From Brachybacterium sp. P6-10-X1 (GTDB lineage: Bacteria > Actinomycetota > Actinomycetes > Actinomycetales > Dermabacteraceae): a DNA stretch of 64,000 bases. The translations under genes and the position numbers were made by a program. Below, piece by piece: positions 15,151 to 23,074 of the stretch. Every line of letters starts with the position of its first letter. The first letter of the stretch is position 1. Where the stretch lies: positions 868,001 through 932,000 of the forward strand of contig NZ_CP017297.1 in the NCBI RefSeq assembly GCF_001969445.1. Reading direction: 5' to 3'. Under the pieces are notes generated by a model, which was not told the origin of the DNA, did no database searches, and saw only the letters and a program-made list of their open reading frames with translations.

Positions 15151-15998
15151 TGATCGGTAGTCTGCTCGCCGTCGGCTCCAGCCTGGTCTACGGCACCTCC
15201 GACTTCCTCGGCGGGCTCGCCGCACGCCATGTCCGCACCCTGACCGTGCTCTGGGTCTCCCACCTGGGCGCTCTCGTGCTGCTGGCTCTCGTGGTGCTCG
15301 GTGCTGGGGATCCCCGCCCCGAGCTGGGCTTCCTCGGGTTCGCGGCGCTGGCCGGTCTCGGCGAGGTGGTCGCCATGGCCGGCGTCTACCGCGGCCTGGC
15401 CACAGGTCGCGCCGCGGTCGTCGCCCCGCTCGGATCGTTGGCACCGGTGGTCGCCGTGGGTGCCGGGGCGGCGCTCGGCGAGGTCCCCACCTCCGAGCAG
15501 TTCTTGGGGATCGCCGTGGTGCTGCTCGGCATCACGCTGGTCTCCATGGCCACGCCCGCCCCCGATACCTCCACCGGGCCGGTAGGCCCCAGTCTGCTCT
15601 ACGGCGTCATCGGCGCGCTGGGCCACGGCGCGTTCTTCCTCGCCATGGACCTCGCCAGCGCAGGGGGCGTGGCCTGGGCCCTTCTGGGTGCCAGGATCAC
15701 CTCGGTCGCCATCCTCACCCCGGCGATCCTGACCACGGGCGGGCCGGGACCACTGTCAGGCCGGCCATGGCCGCTGCTGGCCGGGCTCGGCGTCCTCATC
15801 GTTCTCGGCGACGGCCTGTACGCCGTGGCTACCACGTACGGCGTCCTCGGCGTGGTCGCGGTGCTCAGCTCCCTCTACCCGATCGTCACCGTCGCCCTGA
15901 CGCGCTTCGTCCTCGACGAGCACGTCAGCACCAAACAATGGATCGGGGTCGCAATCGCAGTCACCGGCGTCGCCGCGGTCTCCTCAACAGGAGCGTGA
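15150..15998 (+). CDS. EamA-family (DMT) membrane transporter
   Basis: 282 aa, about ten hydrophobic segments in two EamA repeats (SSLVYGTSDFLGGLAARH at the start; VLSSLYPIVTVALTRFVLDE near the end, the usual second-repeat signature). Inner-membrane exporter of small molecules or metabolites; substrate unknown. It is the intact partner of the truncated copy at 14223. A weak distance to the chimeric remnant (ATGA overlap) suggests it was once coupled to an oxidoreductase gene. Confidence 0.85.
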   Translation: MIGSLLAVGSSLVYGTSDFLGGLAARHVRTLTVLWVSHLGALVLLALVVLGAGDPRPELGFLGFAALAGLGEVVAMAGVYRGLATGRAAVVAPLGSLAPVVAVGAGAALGEVPTSEQFLGIAVVLLGITLVSMATPAPDTSTGPVGPSLLYGVIGALGHGAFFLAMDLASAGGVAWALLGARITSVAILTPAILTTGGPGPLSGRPWPLLAGLGVLIVLGDGLYAVATTYGVLGVVAVLSSLYPIVTVALTRFVLDEHVSTKQWIGVAIAVTGVAAVSSTGA

Positions 15999-16080
15999 CC
16001 ACTCCCCGGCGCATGGCTCAAGAACCCGTCAACACCAACGCATCACACAAAGGGCCCCTCCCCCAGGAAGGCGAAAACAC

Positions 16081-16869
16081 ATGACCGGCACGACACGCCC
16101 CGACGCCGAACGGCAGGGCCGCGGCACCCGCACGCGATGGCTGAGACTGTCCGGGCTCGCCGGCGTCCTCGGCGCGGTACTCTGGACCCTCGGCGACATC
16201 CTCCTCATCGGATCGAACGCGCCCTCTGCCGACTACCCCCTCATCTTCGACACCCACGCGGACCGGATCGACACAGTCAAGGCCGCCCAGATGATCTCGG
16301 CGGACGAGACCCGGCTCGCTGCCGGTGCCCTCGTCGCCAACATCGGCATCGTGTTCTACCTCGCCGGCAGCTGGCACCTGTTCCGGGCCCTGCTGCCCGC
16401 TGGGCGCTGGTGGGCCCGAACGGTCTTCGTCCTCTTCTTGTGCGGCAACGCCTGGGCACCGCTCGGCCACGCCGGCTACTACTACCTCGGCATGACCTAC
16501 AAGACCCTCTTGGCCGCGCCTGACGAGTCGCATCAGGCGATCCTCGACCTCGCCGGCCAATTCCACCAGGTTCTACAGATCGCGTGGTACCTGGCCATCG
16601 TCACGCTCGGGCTCGCCCTGGTCGGCCTGGCTGTGAGGATTGCCCTGGGCGGGACGGCGTGGCCGCGCTGGTTCGCGCTGCTGGCGAACCCGCTCTCCCT
16701 GCTGGCCATCGGGACTTCAATCGCCTGGATAGCGCCCGAGCCGGTCGGGACCTGGCTCAACGGGGCCGCGTTCAACCTCGGCCTCCTCGTGATCTACACG
16801 ATCACGACCATCCTGCTGTGGAACGGCGGCCGGCTTGGCCGCGGTGAGGTAGCCATGGCACGTCGGTGA
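16081..16869 (+). CDS. Multi-span membrane protein (DUF6796-like)
   Basis: 262 aa with about seven hydrophobic segments (LSGLAGVLGAVLWTLGDILL first, LGLLVIYTITTILLW last) and conserved-looking loops with WHLFRALLPAG and GHAGYYYLGM. It resembles the uncharacterised DUF6796 group; I am not certain. AGGAAGG lies 9-10 nt before the ATG. It follows the EamA gene by 82 bp on the same strand. A two-sided hairpin separates it from the convergent epimerase gene. Confidence 0.65.
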   Translation: MTGTTRPDAERQGRGTRTRWLRLSGLAGVLGAVLWTLGDILLIGSNAPSADYPLIFDTHADRIDTVKAAQMISADETRLAAGALVANIGIVFYLAGSWHLFRALLPAGRWWARTVFVLFLCGNAWAPLGHAGYYYLGMTYKTLLAAPDESHQAILDLAGQFHQVLQIAWYLAIVTLGLALVGLAVRIALGGTAWPRWFALLANPLSLLAIGTSIAWIAPEPVGTWLNGAAFNLGLLVIYTITTILLWNGGRLGRGEVAMARR

Positions 16870-16890
16870 TGTCGGGACGCGGCATTGTCG

Positions 16891-16937
16891 CCAGCGGACG
16901 CGGCATGCGCTCTCGCGTCGTGCCGTCCTGTCGCTGG
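16891..16937. terminator. Hairpin between convergent genes
   Basis: CCAGCG and CGCTGG close an imperfect stem whose inner arms are GGACGCGGCA and TGCCGTCC (one bulge). It lies exactly between the stops of the membrane-protein gene and the minus-strand epimerase, so it could end both transcripts. Confidence 0.55.
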
Positions 16938-16945
16938 AGGGGCCG

Positions 16946-17908
16946 TCAACCGGAGAAGCCGGTGGTGAGCTCTGCGGCGAAACCGTCGCGCCAGCTGGAG
17001 TGCTGGGGGCTCCAGCTCAGCTGCTCTCGGACGAGGGAATTGTCTGCGCCTGCGAGTTCGTTCATGAAGGCCACGCCGTAGCGGCCGATCACCGGGCGCA
17101 GGGCCCAGGCGGGCACGCGCCGTGGAGGCTTCGCGCCGAGCATCCGGGCGTACTCGGGCAGCCAGAATGACACCGGCGTCGGGTCGTCGTCGACGATGTT
17201 GTACGGTCTGCCGCCTACCGTGCCGCGAGGGCCTTCGAGTGCGGCAACCACGGCGGCTGCGGCGTCCCCGGCATGGATGAAGGAGAACACGGCGTTGCCG
17301 CCGCCGACGACGGGGAGCATTCGCTTGCGGACTTGCGTGGCGAAGTTGCCGTCCGCTGCGAAGGCGGAGCCGTGCCCGTAGAGGTGACCGAAGCGCAGCA
17401 CGGTGCCATCTTCGGTGAGGGTGCGTTCCTCGAGCTCCCGCAGTGCCTCGACCACGGGGCGGAACCAGGCCGGCCCGTCGGTCCACCACGGCGACTCCTC
17501 GGTCTTCAGTTCCCCGGCTGATCCCGGGCGGTATCCGTAGGCGAGGCTCGCGGCCACGTGGTGGCGCACGTCGGCGGCCCGCGAGGCCTCGATCAGATTG
17601 CGGGTCCCGAGGGTGCGCAGCCGGTTCGTCAGCGTGAACTCCCGGTCCACCCGCCGTGAGTCGACCTGTTGGGGGATGGCCGTCAGTAGGTTCACGACCG
17701 CTTCCGGCGCGGCCTCAGCGACCGCCGTCGACAGTTCCGCCGCGTTGAGGGCATCGGCGCGCACGGTCAGGATGCTGTCTTCCGGTGTGGCAGCGTTCTT
17801 CGGGGCGCGGGACAGGGCGGCGACGGTGTGGCCATGCTCGGTCAGAGACGTGGTCATCTGCCGGCCGATGACGCCGGTGGCACCGGCGATGAGGACTCGC
17901 TTGGAAAT
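16946..17908 (-). CDS. NAD-dependent epimerase/dehydratase without a standard start codon
   Basis: Extended-SDR protein. The Rossmann strand and glycine motif (RVLIAGATGVIGRQM) lie upstream of the first in-frame ATG (17857), so a protein starting there would lack cofactor binding. Reading back in frame, the only candidate is an ATT at 17906-17908 directly after AAGGAG; no ATG, GTG or TTG occurs between there and the adjacent IS remnant. The rest is intact: VVNLLTA, LAYGYRPGSAGE, LRFGHLYGHG, and a full C-terminus. Either a rare ATT start is used or the true 5' end was lost when the neighbouring insertion element arrived. Substrate unknown, probably a nucleotide sugar or small ketone/alcohol. 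Confidence 0.6.
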   Translation of the reverse strand: MSKRVLIAGATGVIGRQMTTSLTEHGHTVAALSRAPKNAATPEDSILTVRADALNAAELSTAVAEAAPEAVVNLLTAIPQQVDSRRVDREFTLTNRLRTLGTRNLIEASRAADVRHHVAASLAYGYRPGSAGELKTEESPWWTDGPAWFRPVVEALRELEERTLTEDGTVLRFGHLYGHGSAFAADGNFATQVRKRMLPVVGGGNAVFSFIHAGDAAAAVVAALEGPRGTVGGRPYNIVDDDPTPVSFWLPEYARMLGAKPPRRVPAWALRPVIGRYGVAFMNELAGADNSLVREQLSWSPQHSSWRDGFAAELTTGFSG

Positions 17909-17928
17909 TCTCCTTACCTTCTTCAGGG

Positions 17929-18758
17929 CTATCCATCTGAGCCGACTTGATTGTCGATCGGTTCATGGCGCCAGGCTCGGGCGGCGTGGGGGCGGTCCAG
18001 GCTGGGCGGTTGGCCCCGGCGGCCAGGCGGCGTCGGCGGAATCGTCTTCGGGGTGGAATGCGCGACGAGGTCCCGGTAGCGCACTGGGTCATGACCGACG
18101 GCTAGCTGCATGACGCGTAGGAAGACCAGGCCGCGATTTCGAGACGTGCGTCGGTTGAACCGGAAGCAGAACTCGTCCAGGTAGCCGACCAGGTGCTCGA
18201 TGTTGACGGGGCCCTGGTGCGTGCCCAGTAGCCAGCGCTTGGCCAGGGAGGCCACCCTATGTACTCCGGGCAGCAGGTTATCGATGTCCTTCCCGCGGGC
18301 CCTGGCGGCACGCTGGCTGCGCCTGTCATGGGTGTATCCAGCCTTGTCGATGCCCAGGTAGCCCGTCCATCCGTCGGTGATCACGGTGGTGGTATCGAGC
18401 TCGACGTTGTCGGTGATGAATCCGCGCAGTGTTGCGGCCCGGGCGTCGGGGATGATGCGCATGCGGCACCGGCCATATCCCATGGCTCCGTGGTCTCGAC
18501 GGCCACCGCCACCAGCGCCTTCTTGCCCCTGGCTCGCCCTCCGGGCAGCCCGGGTTCCTCGCCGCCGATGTACATTTCGTCAACTTCCACCCGTCCGGAC
18601 AGCGACTCGCGTCCGGGCCGGATCAGCACCGAGCGCAACCGGTGCAGCATCGCCCATGCCGTCTGATACGAGCCGATCTGCAGTGTCCGCTGGAGCGCGA
18701 GCCACCCGACCGGCACCGCCACACTCATAGGGTCTGAGGACATGATCGATGATGACAA
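17929..18758 (-). mobile_element. IS1595-family (ISXO2-like) transposase, frameshifted and 5'-truncated
   Basis: One frame (18758 to about 18480) reads VGWLALQRTLQIGSYQTAWA, LSGRVEVDEMYIGGEEPG and GKKALVAVAVE, the start of the ISXO2-like DDE domain with its first Asp. The second frame (about 18483 to 17929) continues GRCRMRIIPDARAATLRGF, ITDGWTGYLGI, and NIEHLVGYLDEFCFRFNRR, giving the remaining acidic residues. The pieces join only with a frameshift near 18480, and the N-terminal zinc ribbon (about 90 residues) is missing. It lies between the start-less epimerase and the right attachment repeat. Confidence 0.8.
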
Positions 18759-18833
18759 CCGATGCGCCTCGCCCCGCGGTGACGTGCCTGTTCACGGATC
18801 ATCGTCGCAGGCCATCGTAGGAAGACTCCGTTG

Positions 18834-18870
18834 ATCCGTCGGTCGCAGGTTCAAGCCCCGCCTGGGCTAC
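18834..18870 (+). repeat. attachment-site repeat, tRNA 3'-end remnant (right copy)
   Basis: 36/37 identical to 3678-3714. The single difference (A at 18847 for G at 3691) makes an A-C mismatch in the T-stem, so this copy has drifted. The bases just before it (GACTCCGTTGATCCG) are not a proper anticodon arm. It marks the right edge of the accessory region; ordinary chromosomal genes follow. Confidence 0.8.
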
Positions 18871-18900
18871 TCGGAGAGTGTTCCGGCCAGCTCTCCTCCC

Positions 18901-18922
18901 GGACGTTCCCGCGGGAACGTCC
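18901..18922. promoter_or_regulatory. 22-bp perfect palindrome upstream of phospholipase D gene
   Basis: Two contiguous 11-bp arms (GGACGTTCCCG and its complement), 60 bp before the gene and 31 bp after the attachment repeat. With no loop bases it is a better operator or recombination-type site than a terminator. Confidence 0.5.
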
Positions 18923-18981
18923 GCGGGCGCTCGCGGACGGTCCGACGGCCCCGCACGGCGACGACCTCCTAGGCTGTCGCC

Positions 18982-20244
18982 ATGATGACCTCGCATCTCT
19001 CTATACCGGCCCGCGCAGGCCGGGTCCTGGTCAGGACCGTCGCCGTGGGCGCCGGAGCCCTGTTCGGAGCTCAAGCGCTGGTGATCGGGAGCCTGGCGAC
19101 CGTCGACTGGATCAAGGAGCGGGGCCGCAAGGTGCGCGATGCGCCGCGACCGGGCACCTTCGACACCCAGGTGGAGGGGACGCCCTTTCGCCTCTACACC
19201 TCGGGCGACACCCTCTACGACGACATGATCGAGGCGATCGACTCCGCCCGCTCCTCGATCCAGCTGGAGACGTTCATCTGGAAGGGCGACGACGTGGGCC
19301 AGCGCTTCCTGGACGCCCTGAACCGCGCCGCGGAGCGCGGCGTCACGGCGCACGTGATCTACGACGGATTCGCCAACCTCGTGGTCCCGGCCTCGTTCTA
19401 CGGACAGGTCTCCGAGCGCGTCCACCTCTGGCGGGTACCGGTCCTGCGCCGGACGTTCTGGAAGGGGCTGATCCGCCACACCGGCGTCAACCACTCCAAG
19501 GTCATGGTGGTCGACGACGACGTCGCCTTCGTCGGCGGGTACAACATCGGATCTCTCTACGCCCGCCAGTGGCGCGACACCCACCTGCGCACGAGCGGGC
19601 CGGCCGTCTGGGGACTGCGCGACGCCATCGCCCAGGTGTGGAACGAGGGCCGGGACGCCGGCGAGCACATCCCGTGGATCCCACCGCACTCCTGGGAACC
19701 GGAGATGCGTGTGGCCGCGAACCTCCCCATCCAGCTGGTGTACCCGATCCGAGGCCTCTATCTGGAGGCGATCGAGCGTGCCCAGGACCACGTGTACATC
19801 ACCACCCCGTACTTCATCCCCGACCACCAGATCCTCACCGCGCTGATGAAGGCCGCCCAGCGCGGGGTCGACGTGCGGGTGATGCTGCCCAAGGACTCCA
19901 ATCACGTCGTGGCCGACTGGGTCTCGCGAGGCTTCTACGGACAGATGCTGGACGCCGGGATCACGATCCTGCTCTACAGCGCGGCGATGATCCACGCGAA
20001 GACCGCCACGGTCGACGGCTACTGGTCGACCGTGGGGACGGCGAACCTCGACCGCCTCTCGCTGTCGTTCAACTACGAGACGAACGTCGCGATCTCGGAC
20101 CAGGGTTTCGCGACCGAGATCGAGAAGATCTTCGTGGCCGACTCGGAGCACTGCGAGGAGCTCACCTCCCCCCGCTGGCGGGATCGCCATCCGATGGCGC
20201 GCGTCGCGGAAGCGATCCTCGCCCCGCTCGGGCCGCTGCTGTGA
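18982..20244 (+). CDS. Phospholipase D family protein / cardiolipin synthase
   Basis: 420 aa with two HKD motifs: HSKVMVVDDDVAFVGGYNIG around residues 172-192 and IHAKTATVDGYWSTVGTANLD around 337-357. Each supplies His, Lys and Asp for phosphatidyl transfer. One N-terminal hydrophobic segment (VAVGAGALFGAQALVIGSL) anchors it in the membrane. The likely reaction is cardiolipin formation from phosphatidylglycerol, though nuclease-like or other PLD activities share the motifs. First gene right of the island boundary. Confidence 0.82.
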   Translation: MMTSHLSIPARAGRVLVRTVAVGAGALFGAQALVIGSLATVDWIKERGRKVRDAPRPGTFDTQVEGTPFRLYTSGDTLYDDMIEAIDSARSSIQLETFIWKGDDVGQRFLDALNRAAERGVTAHVIYDGFANLVVPASFYGQVSERVHLWRVPVLRRTFWKGLIRHTGVNHSKVMVVDDDVAFVGGYNIGSLYARQWRDTHLRTSGPAVWGLRDAIAQVWNEGRDAGEHIPWIPPHSWEPEMRVAANLPIQLVYPIRGLYLEAIERAQDHVYITTPYFIPDHQILTALMKAAQRGVDVRVMLPKDSNHVVADWVSRGFYGQMLDAGITILLYSAAMIHAKTATVDGYWSTVGTANLDRLSLSFNYETNVAISDQGFATEIEKIFVADSEHCEELTSPRWRDRHPMARVAEAILAPLGPLL

Positions 20245-20289
20245 ACACGCCACCTCACCGGCACCCGCGGAACCCGCAGCAGTGACCGC

Positions 20290-22179
20290 TCAGGACGCGC
20301 CGTACGTCGCGCTCACGTGGTGGACCTGCCCACCCCAGCCGTCCTCGGGGAAGGCGTCGGACACCTTCATGTACACGCCCTTGTCCTCCCCCTCGAGGTA
20401 CGGCGTCAGGTCGACGGTGTGGTCCGCGCGGTTGGAGGCGTCCCGGATCGGCTCGTCCTCCGCCAGCACGCGGGTCCAGGTCCGTCCGTCGGGCCCCAGG
20501 TCCACCAGGTACTGATTGCTGATCGTCACCGTGAGCTCGGCGGACGTCGTGCTCGCCGGGAACGGGAAGCGGTAGACGAAAGAACTGTCGCCATCGGCGA
20601 ACCGGCCGGGTTCGTCGGTGACCCCGGAGCCGCCGGCGTCGACCAGCCACGGCGCGTCCTCGCTGCCTCCGTCGAAGTCGACCGTGCGGGCCACCACCAC
20701 CTCGGCCCGGGCGCGGAACGTCAGCCCGCCCGGTGCGGAAGCGGTCACCGAGATCGGATGGCTCCCGTCGGCGGCGTCGGGAGGGATGGTCACCTGCACG
20801 GGGACGACGGCGGTCACGGGTCGACCGTCGGTCTCCGCCACCTGTAGACGCACGTGAGCGTCGCTCTCGACCGTCCAGCCGTCCGGCGCCTCCGCCTCCA
20901 GGTGCACGGGGACCCGACGGGCGTGCGGCCACGTCACCGCCACCTGCAGATCCACCGCCAGCTGTCGGGGTTCGCCGTCCGGCATGACCACCGGCACCTG
21001 CGCGAGGGAGGCCGACAGCGAGCGCGCGACCCCGTCCTGCGGAAGATCGGCGATCAGCGCGCTGAGAGCGCTCGCCTGGGTGCGCCAATCGAACACGTTC
21101 GGCGACGCCTCGGTGCTCGCTCCCGCCCAGCGCACCCCGAGCCGGTCGTCGATGGTGCGGTCCTGCTCCCAGATCGTCGCCGCCTGGGTCGCGACGACGT
21201 CCCGGTACCGGACGTCGTCGGTGGTGTCGGCGAGATCCATCAGATAGCGCAGGAAGATGCCTTTGAACTGCTTGTGGTTGTCATTCGTGGTCTCCCCCAG
21301 CACGTCGGTCCACTCGGTGAGGATCCCATCGCTGAACAGCGCGCCCTCGGCCAGGGCCGAGTCCGCGAAGTACCGCGCCTTCTCCAGCAGGTCCGGGTCC
21401 TCGGTCGCGCGCCACAGCTCGAGGGCCGCGCCGATCGCCAGGCCCTGGTTGTAGGTGTAGACGTGGTCGCCGTTGTTCTCGCAGGCGTCCGTCAGCCCGT
21501 CGTTGAGCAGGCCCTCCTCGTTGATCATCCCGCTGGCGAGATACCAGTCCCACGCGACCTGGGAGCTCTCGAGCCACGCCGTGTCGCCGGGGATGCGGTT
21601 GTGGAGCTCCGCCGTCAGCCGGATCCACTGCCCGTTGGTGACGGCGTTCTTGTAGGTGCGCTCCTCGTTCCACCAGATGCCGCCGCCGCAGGTGCTCGGA
21701 TCCCAGAAGTCCTTCATGAACTCGCCGATGGTGACGGCCATGTCCAGGTACTTCTGGTCCCCGGTGAGGTCGTATGTGGTGATCCAGGTCAGCGCCCACC
21801 AGCCGGAGTCGTCGATGGCCCGACTGGTGAAATTGCCGTAGATCTCGTCCCCCGACAGCTCCCCGGCGGGGAAGGGCCCCTTGTTCCGCTCGAAGGTGTG
21901 GTCGAGCTGGGCGACGTAGCGGCGGTCGCCGCTGCGCAGCATGTAGTCGCCGACGGTCTGCAGGGCGACCGCGGAGTTCCACCAGCTCGAGGGGAACCAG
22001 GCCTTGTCCTGGTCGTAGTCCCCCATCAGGACGTCGGCGGCGACCCGCGCCCGCGCAAGAGCCTGCGGCCCGTGGGCCCGCGGGGGCCCAGGGGGCGCGG
22101 CGTGCGCTGCGGAGGCCGCTCCGAGCGCGGGGAGAGCGGCGGCGGTCAGGGTGACGAGGGTGCGGCGGGACATGGTCAT
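20290..22179 (-). CDS. Secreted GH76-type glycoside hydrolase (alpha-1,6-mannanase-like)
   Basis: 629 aa. A Tat-type signal (SRRTLVTLTAAALPALG, cleavage after AHA) directs export. Residues about 40-370 form the GH76 (alpha/alpha)6 barrel with the adjacent catalytic Asp pair in SRAIDDSGWWALTW (D123, D124), plus CGGGIWWNE and YTYNQGLAIGAALELWRA. The C-terminal 250 residues are beta-rich: a fibronectin-like stretch, then a possible carbohydrate-binding domain. GH76 enzymes cut alpha-1,6-mannan of fungal walls or actinobacterial lipomannan. A LacI-type palindrome lies 47 bp upstream of the start, suggesting sugar control. GGGAG precedes the first ATG; a second ATG two codons on is possible. Confidence 0.85.
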   Translation of the reverse strand: MTMSRRTLVTLTAAALPALGAASAAHAAPPGPPRAHGPQALARARVAADVLMGDYDQDKAWFPSSWWNSAVALQTVGDYMLRSGDRRYVAQLDHTFERNKGPFPAGELSGDEIYGNFTSRAIDDSGWWALTWITTYDLTGDQKYLDMAVTIGEFMKDFWDPSTCGGGIWWNEERTYKNAVTNGQWIRLTAELHNRIPGDTAWLESSQVAWDWYLASGMINEEGLLNDGLTDACENNGDHVYTYNQGLAIGAALELWRATEDPDLLEKARYFADSALAEGALFSDGILTEWTDVLGETTNDNHKQFKGIFLRYLMDLADTTDDVRYRDVVATQAATIWEQDRTIDDRLGVRWAGASTEASPNVFDWRTQASALSALIADLPQDGVARSLSASLAQVPVVMPDGEPRQLAVDLQVAVTWPHARRVPVHLEAEAPDGWTVESDAHVRLQVAETDGRPVTAVVPVQVTIPPDAADGSHPISVTASAPGGLTFRARAEVVVARTVDFDGGSEDAPWLVDAGGSGVTDEPGRFADGDSSFVYRFPFPASTTSAELTVTISNQYLVDLGPDGRTWTRVLAEDEPIRDASNRADHTVDLTPYLEGEDKGVYMKVSDAFPEDGWGGQVHHVSATYGAS

Positions 22180-22225
22180 GGACGGGGCTCCCGATCGTGG
22201 CGCTCGGTCCTTGAGCGCGGCGTAT

Positions 22226-22243
22226 ACCGTGAGCGTTCACGGT
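22226..22243. promoter_or_regulatory. LacI-type operator upstream of the GH76 gene
   Basis: ACCGTGA, GCGT, TCACGGT: an 18-bp palindrome with 7-bp arms and the GTGAGCG..TTCAC form typical of LacI-family operators in actinobacteria. Placed 47-64 bp upstream of the GH76 start. No LacI gene is in this window, so the regulator would act from elsewhere. Confidence 0.6.
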
Positions 22244-22330
22244 CGCCGTCGAGCATGACACCGGTCACACCCGGCGTCAATCGTCCCCGAACCTCCTCGC
22301 CCTGCCGGAGGCCGACGGGAGGACCGGCCG

Positions 22331-23074
22331 CTACTGCTCGTCGAGGTACCGCAGCACCGCCCGCACCCGACGGCTGGTCTGTTCGTCGCCGCTGAGCTCG
22401 AACTTGTCGAAGATCGCGCTGATCGCCTTCTCGACCGTGGACAGGGAGAGGAACAACCGCTCGGCGATCCCGCGGTTGGACAGCCCTTCGGCCATGGCCT
22501 CGAGCACCTCGACCTCGCGCGGCGTGAGCCGGCTGATCACCCGACGCTGCTCGGGGCTGCGCAGCAGGGCCCGCACCACGGCCGGGTCGATGACGGTGCC
22601 GCCGGAGGCGACGGTGTGGACGGCAGCCAGGAAGCTGTCGATCTCGGTGATGCGGTCCTTGAGCAGGTATCCGATGCCGGGAGTGTCGGCGCCGAGCAGG
22701 TCGCTGGCGTATTCGCGGGCCACGTACTGGGAGAGCATCAGCACGCCGACGTCCGGGTGCTCCCGCTTGATCCGCAGCGCCGCGAGCAGTCCCTCGTTGG
22801 TGTGGCTGGGCGGCATGCGCACGTCGACGATGGCCAGCTGCGGCCGGTGGTGCGCGACCTCCTCCAGCAGGGTGTCCCCGTCCCCCACGGAGGCGAGCAC
22901 CTCGATGCCCTCGTCGACCAGGAGGCTGCGCACGCCCTCGCGCAGCAGCACGGCGTCGTCGGCGAGGACGACGCGCAGCGGCGCGCTGCCACCGGGGCCG
23001 TCGGGAAGGATCATGTCCGGCTCACTCAGGTCCTTCTCCCTCATGTCGGGCGCACGTCGGCACGGTTCAATCAC
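22331..23074 (-). CDS. NarL/LuxR-family response regulator
   Basis: 247 aa. Receiver domain: VVLADDAVLLREGVRSLL, phospho-acceptor in AIVDVRMPP, and LLKDR lysine. A C-terminal LuxR HTH follows: RLTPREVEVLEAMAEGLSNR, then STVEKAISAIF. The GTG at 23074 overlaps the kinase stop by 8 nt; an ATG 20 codons further in is an alternative start. It forms a two-component system with the upstream histidine kinase. Targets unknown; the neighbouring GH76 and DedA genes are candidates by position only. Confidence 0.88.
   Translation of the reverse strand: MIEPCRRAPDMREKDLSEPDMILPDGPGGSAPLRVVLADDAVLLREGVRSLLVDEGIEVLASVGDGDTLLEEVAHHRPQLAIVDVRMPPSHTNEGLLAALRIKREHPDVGVLMLSQYVAREYASDLLGADTPGIGYLLKDRITEIDSFLAAVHTVASGGTVIDPAVVRALLRSPEQRRVISRLTPREVEVLEAMAEGLSNRGIAERLFLSLSTVEKAISAIFDKFELSGDEQTSRRVRAVLRYLDEQ

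Noticed and set aside
18784..18870. Possible complete tRNA at the right boundary
   Set aside because: The bases before the 37-bp repeat do not fold into D- and anticodon arms, and the T-stem has an A-C mismatch.
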